Source of the DNA: Melioribacteraceae bacterium
GTDB taxonomy: Bacteria > Bacteroidota > Ignavibacteria > Ignavibacteriales > Melioribacteraceae
DNA length: 64,000 nucleotides
Direction: 5' to 3'
Assembly: GCA_035362835.1 (NCBI GenBank)
Contig: DAOSDY010000002.1
Span: 441,692 to 505,691 of the forward strand
The notes beneath the pieces are model-generated. The model did no database searches. It saw nothing but the letters and a program-made list of their open reading frames with translations, and was not told where the DNA came from. The position numbers and the translations under genes were made by a program. This document shows positions 1 through 8,565 of the stretch, piece after piece. Each line of letters starts with the position of its first letter. Within the stretch, counting starts at the first letter, position 1.

Positions 1-1
1 C

Positions 2-1207
2 ATAATTCTTCTGGTTGCTTTCACAGAGAATGAAGCAAAACCAAGATATAACTCTATATCAATCGGTATGTTCTACTCCTCATTAAGCCCTTACGGTGAA
101 TGGATCGAATTTGACGCAGGAATTATCGGTTGGCGCCCGAATTCGGTACATTCTTACTGGCGCCCGTATTCAATCGGAAGGTGGAGCTGGACAAAATACG
201 GCTGGTATTGGGATTCATACGAGCCATTCGGATGGGCAACATATCATTACGGCAGATGGTTCTATGACGAATATTACGGCTGGATCTGGATTCCTGATAA
301 TGTATGGGGTCCTTCATGGGTAGAGTGGAGATATGACGACGATTATATCGGCTGGGCTCCGCTTCCACCATATGCACAGTTCAGAATGGGAATAGGTATT
401 CATTTCTCAATCCGATGGAATTCGCACCATTCTTACTGGAATTTTGTGACATTCAGCCGTTTCAATAGCCACAGGTTACATTACTATATCCTGGATCAAA
501 GCAGAAATTATAAGATCTTCTCAAGAACCAAATACAGAAATAATTATTATTCCGATCGGGACAGGGTAATCAATGGAGGTATCGACAGGGATTTTGTTGA
601 AAGAAGGGGAGGTTACAGGATTGGTGAAAGAGATGTTTATAATCTGAATGATTTTGAAAAGTACGACCGTTCAAGAAAATCCGGCGGTGAAAGAATCTAT
701 TCTTACAGACCTGATGAACGTGAAGTTGAAAAGAACAGAGATATTTCCAAAATAGAGATTAAAAGGAGCGAAAGGAGACTCTCTATAGAAAATGAAAACT
801 CCGCAGGAAGCGATAGAGACTCAAAGGATACTAAAATAATAAACGAACGAACCGGTGAAAGAAAAGATGTTTACGGGGATAATAGAATTCAAAACGGGAG
901 AACCAGTGATAGAGAGATCGTTAAAGATTCTCCGGTTAGAAAAACTGTTCCCGAAGTAAGTAAGGAGGATGTAAGGAGAAGTGAAGAGAGAAAAGAGATA
1001 AACAGGGAAAACATTTTCAGGAATGAGAGTTCCCGTAGTAAAGAGGTTGCACCTCAAAGAGAAGTTAAAAGAGAAGTGGAATCGAGAAGCAGCAGGAATG
1101 AAAGCGTTAATAGGACTATTGAAAATCCTGCGAAGAGAACAGAAAGCAGGGAAAGAAAATCGGAAGAAAGAAGGCCGGATAGAAGCAATACAGAACGAAG
1201 AAGATAG
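2..1207 (+). CDS. DUF6600-like secreted protein with charged C-terminal tail (5' end outside window)
   Basis: The frame is open to the left edge. Upstream of the first ATG (position 68) it reads IILLVAFTENEAKPRYNS, which resembles the end of a signal peptide, so the true start probably lies outside the window. The first ~100 visible residues are packed with W/Y/G repeats (SPYGEW, GWYWDSYEPFGWA, YHYGRW, VWGPSWVEWRY, GWAPLPP), the pattern I associate with the DUF6600 family of exported proteins of unknown function. From about residue 165 to the end the protein is a low-complexity R/E/K/S-rich tail without hydrophobic segments, probably disordered. A strong hairpin terminator follows the stop codon. 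The family call is from motif memory; the function is unknown. Confidence 0.75.
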   Translation: MILLVAFTENEAKPRYNSISIGMFYSSLSPYGEWIEFDAGIIGWRPNSVHSYWRPYSIGRWSWTKYGWYWDSYEPFGWATYHYGRWFYDEYYGWIWIPDNVWGPSWVEWRYDDDYIGWAPLPPYAQFRMGIGIHFSIRWNSHHSYWNFVTFSRFNSHRLHYYILDQSRNYKIFSRTKYRNNYYSDRDRVINGGIDRDFVERRGGYRIGERDVYNLNDFEKYDRSRKSGGERIYSYRPDEREVEKNRDISKIEIKRSERRLSIENENSAGSDRDSKDTKIINERTGERKDVYGDNRIQNGRTSDREIVKDSPVRKTVPEVSKEDVRRSEERKEINRENIFRNESSRSKEVAPQREVKREVESRSSRNESVNRTIENPAKRTESRERKSEERRPDRSNTERRR

Positions 1208-1230
1208 CTAATAGACTGAATCAAAAATCA

Positions 1231-1262
1231 AAAGCCCGATCAAATTGATCGGGCTTTTTTTT
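1231..1262. terminator. Bidirectional intrinsic terminator
   Basis: AGCCCGATC and GATCGGGCT form a perfect stem around a short loop, with T8 on the right and an A-rich run on the left. It lies between two convergent genes and can serve both; the minus-strand gene's stop codon overlaps its right edge. Confidence 0.85.
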
Positions 1263-2649
1263 AGAGCCCTTCTTCGCTTATAAACAAAGTTAAAATTGCC
1301 ATTGCAGCCGTTCCAAGCTGCATTTCTCTCGGATGAACTGTTTCGAATGTATCATTGGCAGAATGATGAAGATCCATATAGCGCTGGTCGTCCGGCACAT
1401 AACCGAAAAGAGCCCGGGCATTTCTGATCTGAGAAATATCCGCACCGCTTCCTCCCGGTTTAATCCAGTCAATATGCGCTTTATTTAGAACCGGCAGCCA
1501 GTTTTGTAGTTTTTTTACTGTGGCAGAATCTGTCGTTACATAAAATCCTCTGGGTGTAAAAACACCCCTGTCGGATTCAATGGCTGCAATATGTTTAACC
1601 TTAGCTGTATCTGAGTATTTGCCGTATTCAATTGCTCCTCTCAAACCGTTCTCTTCGTTGATAAATAATACTGTCCGGATAGTCCTCTTAGGTTTGATCC
1701 CAAGCCTCAAAAAAAGATCCGGAATTTCCATTGTCTGAAGACACGGGGCACCGTCGTCATGTGCGCCACAACCTTTATCCCAGCTGTCGAAATGTCCACC
1801 AACTACTATAATTTCATTAGGGTATTCAATTCCTCGTATTTCACCGATCAGATTGTACGAATCAGCATCGGGGAAATTCTCGCAATTCATTTTAATTGTG
1901 ATTTTTAGGTTGGGTTCTTCTTTAATTGCCTTGCTTAAAAAATCGGCATCAATTACTCCAAGAGCTGAATGCGGAATTCTTTCAATTGCAGAGTCGTAAG
2001 AAACTACTCCTGTATGAGGAACGTTATCTTTAGCTGATGTGACAGAACGGATTACAGAAGCCACCGCACCGAATCTGGCTGCTTCAATTGCTCCCCGCGT
2101 TCGCTGATCAACTGCTTTTCCGTATCCTTCAAATGTATTAACCAGACTGTTATCGAAAGGGCGATTGAAGAAAACAATTTTACCTCTTACTTTGTCTCCC
2201 GCATCCTTCAGTTCCTGAAAATTTTTTACTTCAATCACTTCGGCCGTAATCCCGGATTCCGGAGTTCCTATGCTACCCCCAAGCGAAACAATGTTCAGTC
2301 TTCTTCCCTGATATTTTTTTGAAAAGGAGATTATTGCAGTTTCAATGTCATTTCTTAACCACTTAGGGACTTTTACCGGTTGGAGCCATACTGAATCAAA
2401 ACCCGATTCCTCCATTTTCTTTTTAGCCCAATGGATCGCTTTGATCGAATTTTCTGAACCGCTGAGGCGGGGTCCGATTTCACAAAGTTCTTTCAACCAT
2501 TCATAACCTTTTTGTTCAAGAAGTGAACTGCTGATTATTGAATCAGCCAGTTTTGAATAATCAACAGATTGGCTTTGTGCAGAAATCCTGCTTCCGGTTA
2601 ATGCTGCTACGAAATAGAAAAAGAATGATGCCAAGAATAGATTTTTCAC
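1261..2649 (-). CDS. Secreted M28-family metallopeptidase (carboxypeptidase Q-like)
   Basis: The 462-aa product begins with a signal peptide (hydrophobic residues 3-18, then SRISAQS). A protease-associated-type region (about 110-250) precedes the M28 catalytic core: GGHFDSW (H286), AHDDGA (D298), NEENG (E332/E333), ESD (D360) and LHHSANDT (H428/H429). These match the two-zinc site of M28 aminopeptidases and of plasma glutamate carboxypeptidase. It should cleave peptides or dipeptides in the periplasm or outside the cell. The length is normal for the group. The gene stands alone, converging on its left neighbour at a shared terminator. Exact substrate specificity cannot be read from sequence. 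Confidence 0.9.
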   Translation of the reverse strand: MKNLFLASFFFYFVAALTGSRISAQSQSVDYSKLADSIISSSLLEQKGYEWLKELCEIGPRLSGSENSIKAIHWAKKKMEESGFDSVWLQPVKVPKWLRNDIETAIISFSKKYQGRRLNIVSLGGSIGTPESGITAEVIEVKNFQELKDAGDKVRGKIVFFNRPFDNSLVNTFEGYGKAVDQRTRGAIEAARFGAVASVIRSVTSAKDNVPHTGVVSYDSAIERIPHSALGVIDADFLSKAIKEEPNLKITIKMNCENFPDADSYNLIGEIRGIEYPNEIIVVGGHFDSWDKGCGAHDDGAPCLQTMEIPDLFLRLGIKPKRTIRTVLFINEENGLRGAIEYGKYSDTAKVKHIAAIESDRGVFTPRGFYVTTDSATVKKLQNWLPVLNKAHIDWIKPGGSGADISQIRNARALFGYVPDDQRYMDLHHSANDTFETVHPREMQLGTAAMAILTLFISEEGL

Positions 2650-2723
2650 ATTTTACTCTTGAGTTTTATTTGAATTGAGGAACAAATTAGCGGAGGGGAT
2701 TATTAAAATCAATTACTAATAAC

Positions 2724-2747
2724 AAAAAACCCCCTTAAAGGGGGTTC
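2724..2747 (-). terminator. Intrinsic terminator of rpmB
   Basis: ACCCCCTTAAAGGGGGT hairpin; read on the minus strand it is followed by a T6 run. It lies just downstream of the rpmB stop codon. Confidence 0.8.
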
Positions 2748-2755
2748 TTAAAAAG

Positions 2756-2995
2756 CTATCTTGCTTTAATTTTTTTCTCTTTGACCAGTTTAGCAATCTG
2801 TGAAGTCCCGTTCTTAGAGATTGTTCTTAATGCGCTGGCCGATACTTTAACAGTCACAAATTTATTCAATTCTTTTACCCAGATTCTCTTTTTCTGAAGA
2901 TTAGGTAAAAATCTTCTTTTACTTTTATTGTGAGCATGAGAGATACTGTGACCACTAACCGGACCGATACCAGTAACCTGACATTTACGAGCCAT
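2756..2995 (-). CDS. rpmB: 50S ribosomal protein L28
   Basis: The 79-aa product starts MARKCQVTG and carries the L28 features GHSISHAHNKSKRRF and the basic C-terminus ending KEKKIKAR. The reading frame is open further upstream, but the ATG at 2995 has a good ribosome binding site (GAGGAAATA) and gives the family's usual length, so I start there. A TAnnTTTG-type -7 box lies 31 bp upstream, and a terminator follows directly. It appears to be a single-gene transcript. Confidence 0.95.
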   Translation of the reverse strand: MARKCQVTGIGPVSGHSISHAHNKSKRRFLPNLQKKRIWVKELNKFVTVKVSASALRTISKNGTSQIAKLVKEKKIKAR

Positions 2996-3025
2996 TATTT
3001 CCTCTTTTTTCGAATTTTCAAGTAC

Positions 3026-3033
3026 CAAATGTA
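3026..3033 (-). promoter_or_regulatory. Putative rpmB promoter -7 box (TACATTTG)
   Basis: Read on the minus strand, TACATTTG matches the TAnnTTTG consensus of Bacteroidota primary-sigma promoters. It is well placed for a short rpmB leader. No clear TTG -33 element is visible. Confidence 0.5.
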
Positions 3034-3075
3034 TAAAAAAAATATTAAAACGAAAAATTTTTGTCGAAAAAACAT

Positions 3076-3103
3076 AAAAAAAGCGGCCAAATGCCGCTTT
3101 TTT
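3076..3103 (-). terminator. Intrinsic terminator of the ferritin gene
   Basis: AAGCGGC / GCCGCTT hairpin with A and T runs on both sides, just after the ferritin stop codon on the minus strand and ahead of the rpmB promoter. Confidence 0.8.
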
Positions 3104-3119
3104 AAAAATAAGGCGGGAT

Positions 3120-3608
3120 TTATCCACGGCTCCCGAGTTCTTTATCGAGCATATAAAGCGCGGCTTTATTATCGCCGATAAGTTTGAATTTATGAACAAT
3201 CTGTTCTACTGATGCAACTTCCTCAACCTGTTCATCAACAAACCATTGCAGGAAATTATTGGTCGCATGATCTTTTTCTGATTGAGCAAGATTGACTAGA
3301 TCATTTATTCTGTTTGTAATATAAACTTCATGTTTAGCTGCTTCATCAAAAGCCTCGAGAGGAGATTTCCATTCAGTTTTCGGCTTCTCCAGAGATTCGA
3401 GAGTAACTCTCTTGCCGACTTCTGTTATAAAGTGAAAGAATTTCATGGCATGTTCATATTCTTCGGCTGATTGTTTTTTCATCCAAGCAGCAAAACCGCC
3501 CCAATTTTCCGCTTCGAAATAAGCAGACATTGAAAGATAGAGATAGGAAGAGAAGATCTCTGCGTTTATTTGGTCATTTAATGCTTTTTGCATTTTTTCT
3601 GATATCAT
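3120..3608 (-). CDS. ftnA: Bacterial non-haem ferritin
   Basis: The 162-aa four-helix protein stores iron as a 24-mer cage. The ferroxidase-site residues can be placed directly: E17, E50, H53 (EEYEHA), E94, Q127 and E130. Length and the start (MISEKMQKALNDQ) match FtnA; AGAGG lies upstream of the ATG. Bacterioferritin is excluded because the ferroxidase pattern is of the Ftn type. It is transcribed alone and ends at its own hairpin. No Fur-box-like site was recognised. Confidence 0.95.
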   Translation of the reverse strand: MISEKMQKALNDQINAEIFSSYLYLSMSAYFEAENWGGFAAWMKKQSAEEYEHAMKFFHFITEVGKRVTLESLEKPKTEWKSPLEAFDEAAKHEVYITNRINDLVNLAQSEKDHATNNFLQWFVDEQVEEVASVEQIVHKFKLIGDNKAALYMLDKELGSRG

Positions 3609-3773
3609 TTTTAACCTCTTAATTAATGTGATTAATTGTCCGAAAATTATCTAATTTCAACTGATATTACAACATTCATTTTGGTAAATAAGTTTATTTT
3701 TCGAAAAATTAAATGCAGAAGTATTTTAAACGAAAGAAAGAATTATTTTTATATCGGATAATTCAGAAATAAT

Positions 3774-4496
3774 ATGAAAACAGGAAGTTTGATTAATAGG
3801 ATTTTCAGATGGATAAAATCGGGGCTAATGGTACTTTTAATATTTGTCCTGTTTAATATTTTTCTGATTCTCTTCTTCAGGTTTATTGATCCGGCCAGCA
3901 CTGCTTTCATGTACTTAAATATAGAAAATCCTTTTCTCACATTAATTGATGATGATATTCAGTACAGTCCTACCGGAATAAGTAAAATATCGGTCTATGC
4001 ACCGCTTGCGGTTATAGCTTCTGAGGACCAGAAATTTTTTGACCACTTCGGATTCGACTTTCAGCAGATCGAAAAAGCTCTGAAAGAGAACACCTACCGC
4101 AAGAGGAAACGGGGAGCCAGTACAATTACGATGCAGGTAGCCAAGAACCTTTTCTTAGTCTCCGAAAGAAACCTGATCCGTAAAGGATTCGAAGCTTATT
4201 ATACTTTACTTATAGAATTACTATGGAGTAAAAAACGAATTATTGAAACATATTTGAATATTGCCGAGTTGGGGCAGGGAATATATGGGATTAAAGCCGC
4301 ATCAAGAAAATTCTATAAAAAAGACCCGATTAAAATATCACAATCCGAAGCTGCTACAATTGCTGCTGTATTACCAAATCCTAAGAAAAGAAATCCTTCC
4401 AGACCAAGCAGATATGTTATTGCAAGAAGAGGGGAGATAATTAGACAGATGAACCTTATCGGCGGGACAGCTTTTATTAAATCAAATATCTATTAG
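3774..4496 (+). CDS. mtgA: Monofunctional biosynthetic peptidoglycan transglycosylase (GT51)
   Basis: The 240-aa inner-membrane enzyme polymerises lipid II into glycan strands. One transmembrane segment (about 17-37) precedes the GT51 domain: SEDQKFFDHFGFD with catalytic E84, RGASTITMQVAKNLFL (about 113-128), a second Glu region near 140 (KGFEAYYTLLIELLWSKKRI), and ETYLNIAELGQGIYGI. There is no transpeptidase domain, and the length fits MtgA rather than a bifunctional PBP1. It converges with the minus-strand gene that ends 3 bp away. Confidence 0.93.
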   Translation: MKTGSLINRIFRWIKSGLMVLLIFVLFNIFLILFFRFIDPASTAFMYLNIENPFLTLIDDDIQYSPTGISKISVYAPLAVIASEDQKFFDHFGFDFQQIEKALKENTYRKRKRGASTITMQVAKNLFLVSERNLIRKGFEAYYTLLIELLWSKKRIIETYLNIAELGQGIYGIKAASRKFYKKDPIKISQSEAATIAAVLPNPKKRNPSRPSRYVIARRGEIIRQMNLIGGTAFIKSNIY

Positions 4497-4499
4497 AAT

Positions 4500-5012
4500 T
4501 TACTTAGTACTTTTTATTATTTCCACACATTTTAGAAGTACTTGAAATACATTCGAACCTTCAAGAATAGGCGAACTGTACTTGTAATCCTGGTTATCAG
4601 AATTTATCTGGTAATTGTAACTTTTAATAACATTTTTTTTATTGTCATAAAAAATTATCTGATGAATACTGTATCGCTTTAAAACTTTGTTAAGTAAGAA
4701 ATAAGTCTTTGTTTTATAGATCTTAAGATCTATTCCCTCCATTGTTATTGGCGGTTCGTTCTCCTCCAAAACCCAGACATATATATCCTCACCCTTATAT
4801 TTGCTGAGTCCGGTTGTGTTAATATAAATCTTGTTTTGATTCTGAGTCGCTACAGGGACCCAGTTTTCCTTGTCGGATTGGCTGAAAGATAATGATGTAA
4901 AAAAGAAATAAAAGAAAATTATATAAAGTGTATATGATATATTGAAATGATTGGAATAATTGAGGAGGATATTTCTATTCTCAGTCGGGTAAAACCATTC
5001 ACTTAGTTGCAA
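4500..5012 (-). CDS. Small secreted protein, surface-adhesin-E-like
   Basis: The 170-aa product has a hydrophobic segment at about 28-44 ending SLSFSQS, a likely signal peptide cleavage region. The exported part (WVPVATQNQNKIYINTTGL, YVWVLEE, LLNKVLKRYSIHQIIFYD) resembles small beta-rich surface-adhesin-E proteins. The start is a TTG, supported by a GGAGG 5 bp upstream; no ATG lies before the hydrophobic segment. The family assignment is tentative. It lies between mtgA and a tRNA gene. Confidence 0.6.
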   Translation of the reverse strand: MQLSEWFYPTENRNILLNYSNHFNISYTLYIIFFYFFFTSLSFSQSDKENWVPVATQNQNKIYINTTGLSKYKGEDIYVWVLEENEPPITMEGIDLKIYKTKTYFLLNKVLKRYSIHQIIFYDNKKNVIKSYNYQINSDNQDYKYSSPILEGSNVFQVLLKCVEIIKSTK

Positions 5013-5056
5013 ATTGTCCTCCGAAAACTGAGTTAGCAGAAAATATAATAATCAAG

Positions 5057-5143
5057 AGGAGAGAGAGGGATTCGAACCCTCGGTACCCTTGCAGGTACAC
5101 TTCCTTTCCAGGGAAGCCAGATCAACCACTCCTGCACCTCTCC
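5057..5143 (-). tRNA. tRNA-Ser(GGA)
   Basis: Read on the minus strand it folds as a class II tRNA: acceptor GGAGAGG/TCTCTCC, D-stem CAG/CTG, anticodon stem CTTCC/GGAAG with loop CTGGAAA (anticodon GGA), a long variable arm, and T-arm GAGGG TTCGAAT CCCTC. No CCA is encoded. The discriminator position reads T where serine tRNAs usually have G; my manual end assignment could be off by one. Confidence 0.93.
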
Positions 5144-5159
5144 TTGAGAAATCTGATGG

Positions 5160-5167
5160 CAAATATA
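5160..5167 (-). promoter_or_regulatory. Putative promoter -7 box of tRNA-Ser(GGA) (TATATTTG)
   Basis: Minus-strand TATATTTG matches TAnnTTTG and ends 16 bp before the tRNA 5' end, a suitable spacing for initiation just ahead of the tRNA. Confidence 0.5.
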
Positions 5168-5276
5168 TTAATTAGAAATGAGACAAAAAAATTTAAGTTG
5201 AAGTGAGGAAAAATGGGGAAACTAATCAATTAATTTTATTATTTTTCGTCGCCTTATTGATCATCATTAATGAATA

Positions 5277-5316
5277 GGAAAGGTGGCAGAGTGGTTGAAT
5301 GCGGCGGTCTCGAAAA
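5277..5316 (+). repeat. attL: 5' half of tRNA-Ser(CGA), 40-bp direct repeat
   Basis: These 40 bases are identical to the first 40 bases of the complete tRNA-Ser(CGA) at 19081. The match starts exactly at the tRNA 5' end and stops just after the anticodon loop; the sequence then switches to element DNA. This is the stranded original 5' half left behind by integration into the tRNA gene. Confidence 0.95.
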
Positions 5317-5410
5317 ATGAGTAAACCCATCTATTAAGCAATTCTTGAGAATTTTCTACAGACTAAATCCTTTAGCATAATTAAAAAAGAACTTTGAAGG
5401 AGAATAAAAT

Positions 5411-6421
5411 ATGTTTCTTTCAAAGAGACCTAATGGTATTTGGTACATCATTTATCAGGATTCATCCGGCAAGAGATGTATGAAATCCACGCGGACTAAA
5501 TACAAACCGATTGCTGAAAAGCATTTGAGAATTTTTGAACATAGTTTATTAGACCGGCAACTACAAAAAACCATTCCGATTACTTTATTTGAATTCAGAT
5601 GGAAATATTTGATCTATTCTGAATCAATTCACACTCCCAAAACAAATAAGTGTTTTAAAACTTCATTCAAATTCTTAATGAATTATTTTGGAAATATACC
5701 ATTGACAGATCTTACAAGCTCGAGGATTGAAGACTATTTAAGATATCGAATTCATAGTTCCTCATTATTCGCGGCCAGGAGAGATTTTATAAACCTTTCC
5801 AGTGCATTTAGTAAAGCTGTCCGGGATGAATACCTGGAATCTAATCCTTTCAGGAAAATCAAACGGATTAAGATCCCGGAACGGCTGCCTTTATTTTATT
5901 CTGATCAAGATATTGAGAAATTGATCGCTGCGGTAGAGGACAATGATCTAAGAGACCTGATTATATTCGATTTGAACACCGGATTAAGACTTGGTGAAAT
6001 AATGAATCTTGAGTGGCACCAGATTGATTTTGAGAATAAATTATTAATCCTTTCAAATAGAACCTTCATTACAAAGTCAAAGAAGATCCGGACAATTCCC
6101 CTAAATCATACAGCTCTTGAAATTGCACTGAGAAGAAAAGAGACTACCTCTGGGAATTTGGTTTTTACATATCGAAGTAAAATCCTAAACGAAAATACTT
6201 TTTCCTGGTTAATGAAGAGACAAGTAAAAAAAGCCGGTATAAATATCAAGCTGAATTTCCACTCATTAAGGCACACATTCGCGAGTCGGCTGGTCCAGAA
6301 GGGAGTATCAATTTACATCGTGTCAAAATTATTAGGTCATGCTGATATTAAAACAACACAGATCTATGCACACTTGAGAACAGATGATCTAAGGAATTCT
6401 GTGAATTTATTGGATAGTTAG
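5411..6421 (+). CDS. Tyrosine recombinase / integrase of the element
   Basis: The 336-aa protein has an N-terminal arm-binding-like region (about 1-55), a SAM-like core-binding domain (about 56-150) and a catalytic domain with R193 (NTGLRLGE), H284 and R287 (HSLRHTF), H310 (LLGH) and nucleophile Y319 (QIYAHL). All key residues are present. AAGGAG precedes the ATG. It sits just inside attL and reads inward, so the stranded host tRNA promoter may transcribe it while integrated. It should catalyse recombination at the anticodon loop of tRNA-Ser(CGA). Confidence 0.95.
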   Translation: MFLSKRPNGIWYIIYQDSSGKRCMKSTRTKYKPIAEKHLRIFEHSLLDRQLQKTIPITLFEFRWKYLIYSESIHTPKTNKCFKTSFKFLMNYFGNIPLTDLTSSRIEDYLRYRIHSSSLFAARRDFINLSSAFSKAVRDEYLESNPFRKIKRIKIPERLPLFYSDQDIEKLIAAVEDNDLRDLIIFDLNTGLRLGEIMNLEWHQIDFENKLLILSNRTFITKSKKIRTIPLNHTALEIALRRKETTSGNLVFTYRSKILNENTFSWLMKRQVKKAGINIKLNFHSLRHTFASRLVQKGVSIYIVSKLLGHADIKTTQIYAHLRTDDLRNSVNLLDS

Positions 6422-6504
6422 AGGATGTTTGAGTATGCACTAAGCTGTAAGTATTGTAAGTACAATAATTAACAATGGTCTAAGAAATCGATTGAGGGGA
6501 TAAA

Positions 6505-6768
6505 ATGCTTTGTACACCATTCATTAAGGATCTGTTATTAGTTTTTTTAGAAAAGGAATTTACCGCACCCAGGTACATAGTAAATTATATGATTAAAAGT
6601 AAGTTTGATGAATTAATAAAACAGGGATATTCAACAAATAAATCTCTAGCAGAGATATCGCTTGCTACTAAATTGAGTAAGTACAAATTGTTAAAAAGAA
6701 TCCAAGAGCTTGACGAAATTCAAAAGGATCCAAAGGAAAAAGAACTATTAAGCAGACTGATCACTTAA
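6505..6768 (+). CDS. Small element protein, possible HTH
   Basis: 87 aa, not recognised. GAGGGG upstream of the ATG supports translation. The C-terminal half (SLAEISLATKLSKYKLLKRIQEL) reads like a helix-turn-helix, so a small regulator or recombination directionality factor acting with the integrase 83 bp upstream is possible. It converges with the minus-strand membrane gene 6 bp away. Confidence 0.55.
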   Translation: MLCTPFIKDLLLVFLEKEFTAPRYIVNYMIKSKFDELIKQGYSTNKSLAEISLATKLSKYKLLKRIQELDEIQKDPKEKELLSRLIT

Positions 6769-6774
6769 TTACAT

Positions 6775-7131
6775 TTACTCAACATCCTTATTCAAGATTT
6801 TGAGTAATATCTTACTCTGTAATTGAACATGATAAACTATTTCTGCTACAGCAAATAACAAAAGTGATGATATTATTGCAGTAACACCGGCATCAAACAT
6901 TAGTAGCCCAAAGAGTAATAATCCACCAAGAAATGTAAGAATCCCAACCACTTGCAAAAAGGTTGCTAAACCACTTGAATGTTCAATTTCTCTTTTATTG
7001 ACATCTTTCTCAAGCTCAGGTCGTTTTTGCTCTTTAAATTCATATTTCTTTTTATCATGCTTAGACATTATGAAAACTGCAAAGACGATTAAAATTACTA
7101 CTAATCCTCCAACAATTAAGTTGTTGTCCAT
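6775..7131 (-). CDS. Small membrane protein with two or three TM segments
   Basis: 118 aa. One transmembrane segment is at the N-terminus (about 5-22), followed by a charged cytoplasmic stretch (DKKKYEFKEQKRPELEKDVNKREIEH), then a hydrophobic region likely forming two helices (about 58-105). GAGGG lies 4 bp before the ATG. It is the last of three minus-strand membrane-protein genes with similar leaders, probably one operon. I recognise no family. Confidence 0.6.
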   Translation of the reverse strand: MDNNLIVGGLVVILIVFAVFIMSKHDKKKYEFKEQKRPELEKDVNKREIEHSSGLATFLQVVGILTFLGGLLLFGLLMFDAGVTAIISSLLLFAVAEIVYHVQLQSKILLKILNKDVE

Positions 7132-7167
7132 ATTTCCCTCATAAAATAATTATAACGATAAAATATT

Positions 7168-7725
7168 TTATTCTACCTTTTTTACCCTCTCCCATTCTCT
7201 TTTAAGAATTGTTTGAGATAAGGTTATTATGTCTGATTTAATTTCACTGAATTGACGATTCGGTTCTTCTTTTTTGGATATAGCAGATAAATATTTAATC
7301 CCTTGATCAAGGAATGTGTCGAGTTGTCTATGATCATCCTCCTGAGGATTCAATAGTAGAGATATTTTGAATCGTAGAAGTAATAAAGTCTCTGACTTTT
7401 CCAAATCATTTTCTTTTGACAACTTCGCTTGTGAAATCATAAAAAGAATTGACAAGAATTCAGATAGTGCATCACGAAGGGTATTAATCCAATCTTGCCT
7501 GTTTCCTGAAAGCACCTGGGATTTTAGTGCTCTTTCAGCAATGTTAAGTTGTGTAGTAAGCTGTTTGTCCAAACTAGAGAGTTGATGTTTTATAGTATGT
7601 TTGGCTGTGTAGTAGCTAATAATTGGACCAAAAAAAACTGCAAGAAGTGCTATTAGCAATGAGAGATAATCAGAAATCTTATTACTTTCTTGCAGTGAAT
7701 TGAGAAAAACATAAGTGCTATCCAT
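7168..7725 (-). CDS. N-terminally membrane-anchored helical protein
   Basis: 185 aa. A transmembrane segment (about 18-40, YLSLLIALLAVFFGPIISYY) is followed by a long helical, coiled-coil-like region with K/E/L periodicity. This layout is common among uncharacterised proteins of mobile elements. GAGGGAAT before the ATG matches the leader of the next gene downstream. No catalytic motif is visible. Confidence 0.6.
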   Translation of the reverse strand: MDSTYVFLNSLQESNKISDYLSLLIALLAVFFGPIISYYTAKHTIKHQLSSLDKQLTTQLNIAERALKSQVLSGNRQDWINTLRDALSEFLSILFMISQAKLSKENDLEKSETLLLLRFKISLLLNPQEDDHRQLDTFLDQGIKYLSAISKKEEPNRQFSEIKSDIITLSQTILKREWERVKKVE

Positions 7726-7758
7726 ATTCCCTCATTTTATTTAAAGAACAACAAAAAA

Positions 7759-8073
7759 TTATTTCTTATTTGGATTAAATGGAGTCATAATAATATATCC
7801 AACTGTCTCTAAAACTGGTAAAAATTTCAATACAAATTTTAGGGCGAATAATATTATTGCGTACACCCAATTAAGAAAAAATATCCAGAGCCAGAATCCC
7901 CACACTAACCAATAAAATATCCCAATCCATTTAGGTAACGGGAATAGATTAGAGCCTTGTTTTATCGCTTGGTTTATTCTCATATCAAAAGTTGCTATTG
8001 ATGCTATTAAGAAATACAAAACAGTCAAAATATTAAGCGACGATGAACCGATCGGAGTATTAAATAATTCCAT
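7759..8073 (-). CDS. Small multi-pass membrane protein
   Basis: 104 aa with about three hydrophobic segments (about 12-30, 48-70, 72-98) and the aromatic-rich stretch FYWLVWGFWLWIFFLNWVY. No clear ribosome binding site precedes the ATG. It is the first gene of the minus-strand membrane cluster. Family not recognised. Confidence 0.55.
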   Translation of the reverse strand: MELFNTPIGSSSLNILTVLYFLIASIATFDMRINQAIKQGSNLFPLPKWIGIFYWLVWGFWLWIFFLNWVYAIILFALKFVLKFLPVLETVGYIIMTPFNPNKK

Positions 8074-8153
8074 AGAATTACTTTTTTTGTCTGTAAAAAT
8101 TCAAAAATATTTTTATGATAATCCAAATAATTTTTCTGTATCTCTGTAAAGAT

Positions 8154-8375
8154 CTATAGATGATTGGCACCTTTAAAACCTAAAAACAGAAAAGACAGAC
8201 TGCTAATAATTAATCCGCCAGAATAGATCTTGTATCTTGATGCTTCGAATCCGGTGTATATTTTATAAATCGGGATTTTACTTTTAGAGGTTAGCAGGCA
8301 AAGAGAGTAGTTATAAAATACTTCATCTTTAAGTAGACTAGTGGAGACTGTGTCCGGCATTAAGTAACCCTTCAT
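8154..8375 (-). CDS. Possible small hypothetical protein
   Basis: 73-codon open frame with one C-terminal hydrophobic stretch (LIISSLSFLFLGF). There is no ribosome binding site and no recognisable family; it may be spurious. It is kept because it lies in line with the minus-strand membrane genes and would otherwise leave a gap. Confidence 0.3.
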   Translation of the reverse strand: MKGYLMPDTVSTSLLKDEVFYNYSLCLLTSKSKIPIYKIYTGFEASRYKIYSGGLIISSLSFLFLGFKGANHL

Positions 8376-8546
8376 AATGCTGAAGCAAAATAAAATTTCA
8401 ACTTAAAAAAAACAAGAAGAATTCAACAATGTCAATTTGCACCTCTTAACTGTGCTTAATTATTTGTGAATATCAGTGTATCTTAAAATATCTAACAATT
8501 ACATATTTTATTGACATTAACGATTCTGAAAGTTAGATTTCGCTTG

Positions 8547-8560
8547 ACCAAATAACTAAG
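8547..8560 (+). repeat. Direct repeat ACCAAATAACTAAG, copy 1
   Basis: Identical to 8703-8716. The two copies bracket the hairpins in this intergenic region. Copy 2 leads straight into the ribosome binding site of the next gene. Confidence 0.7.
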
Positions 8561-8565
8561 CGGTG

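Noticed and set aside
821..1057. Minus-strand frame inside the charged tail of the first gene
   Set aside because: It is an antisense shadow of low-complexity R/E codons.
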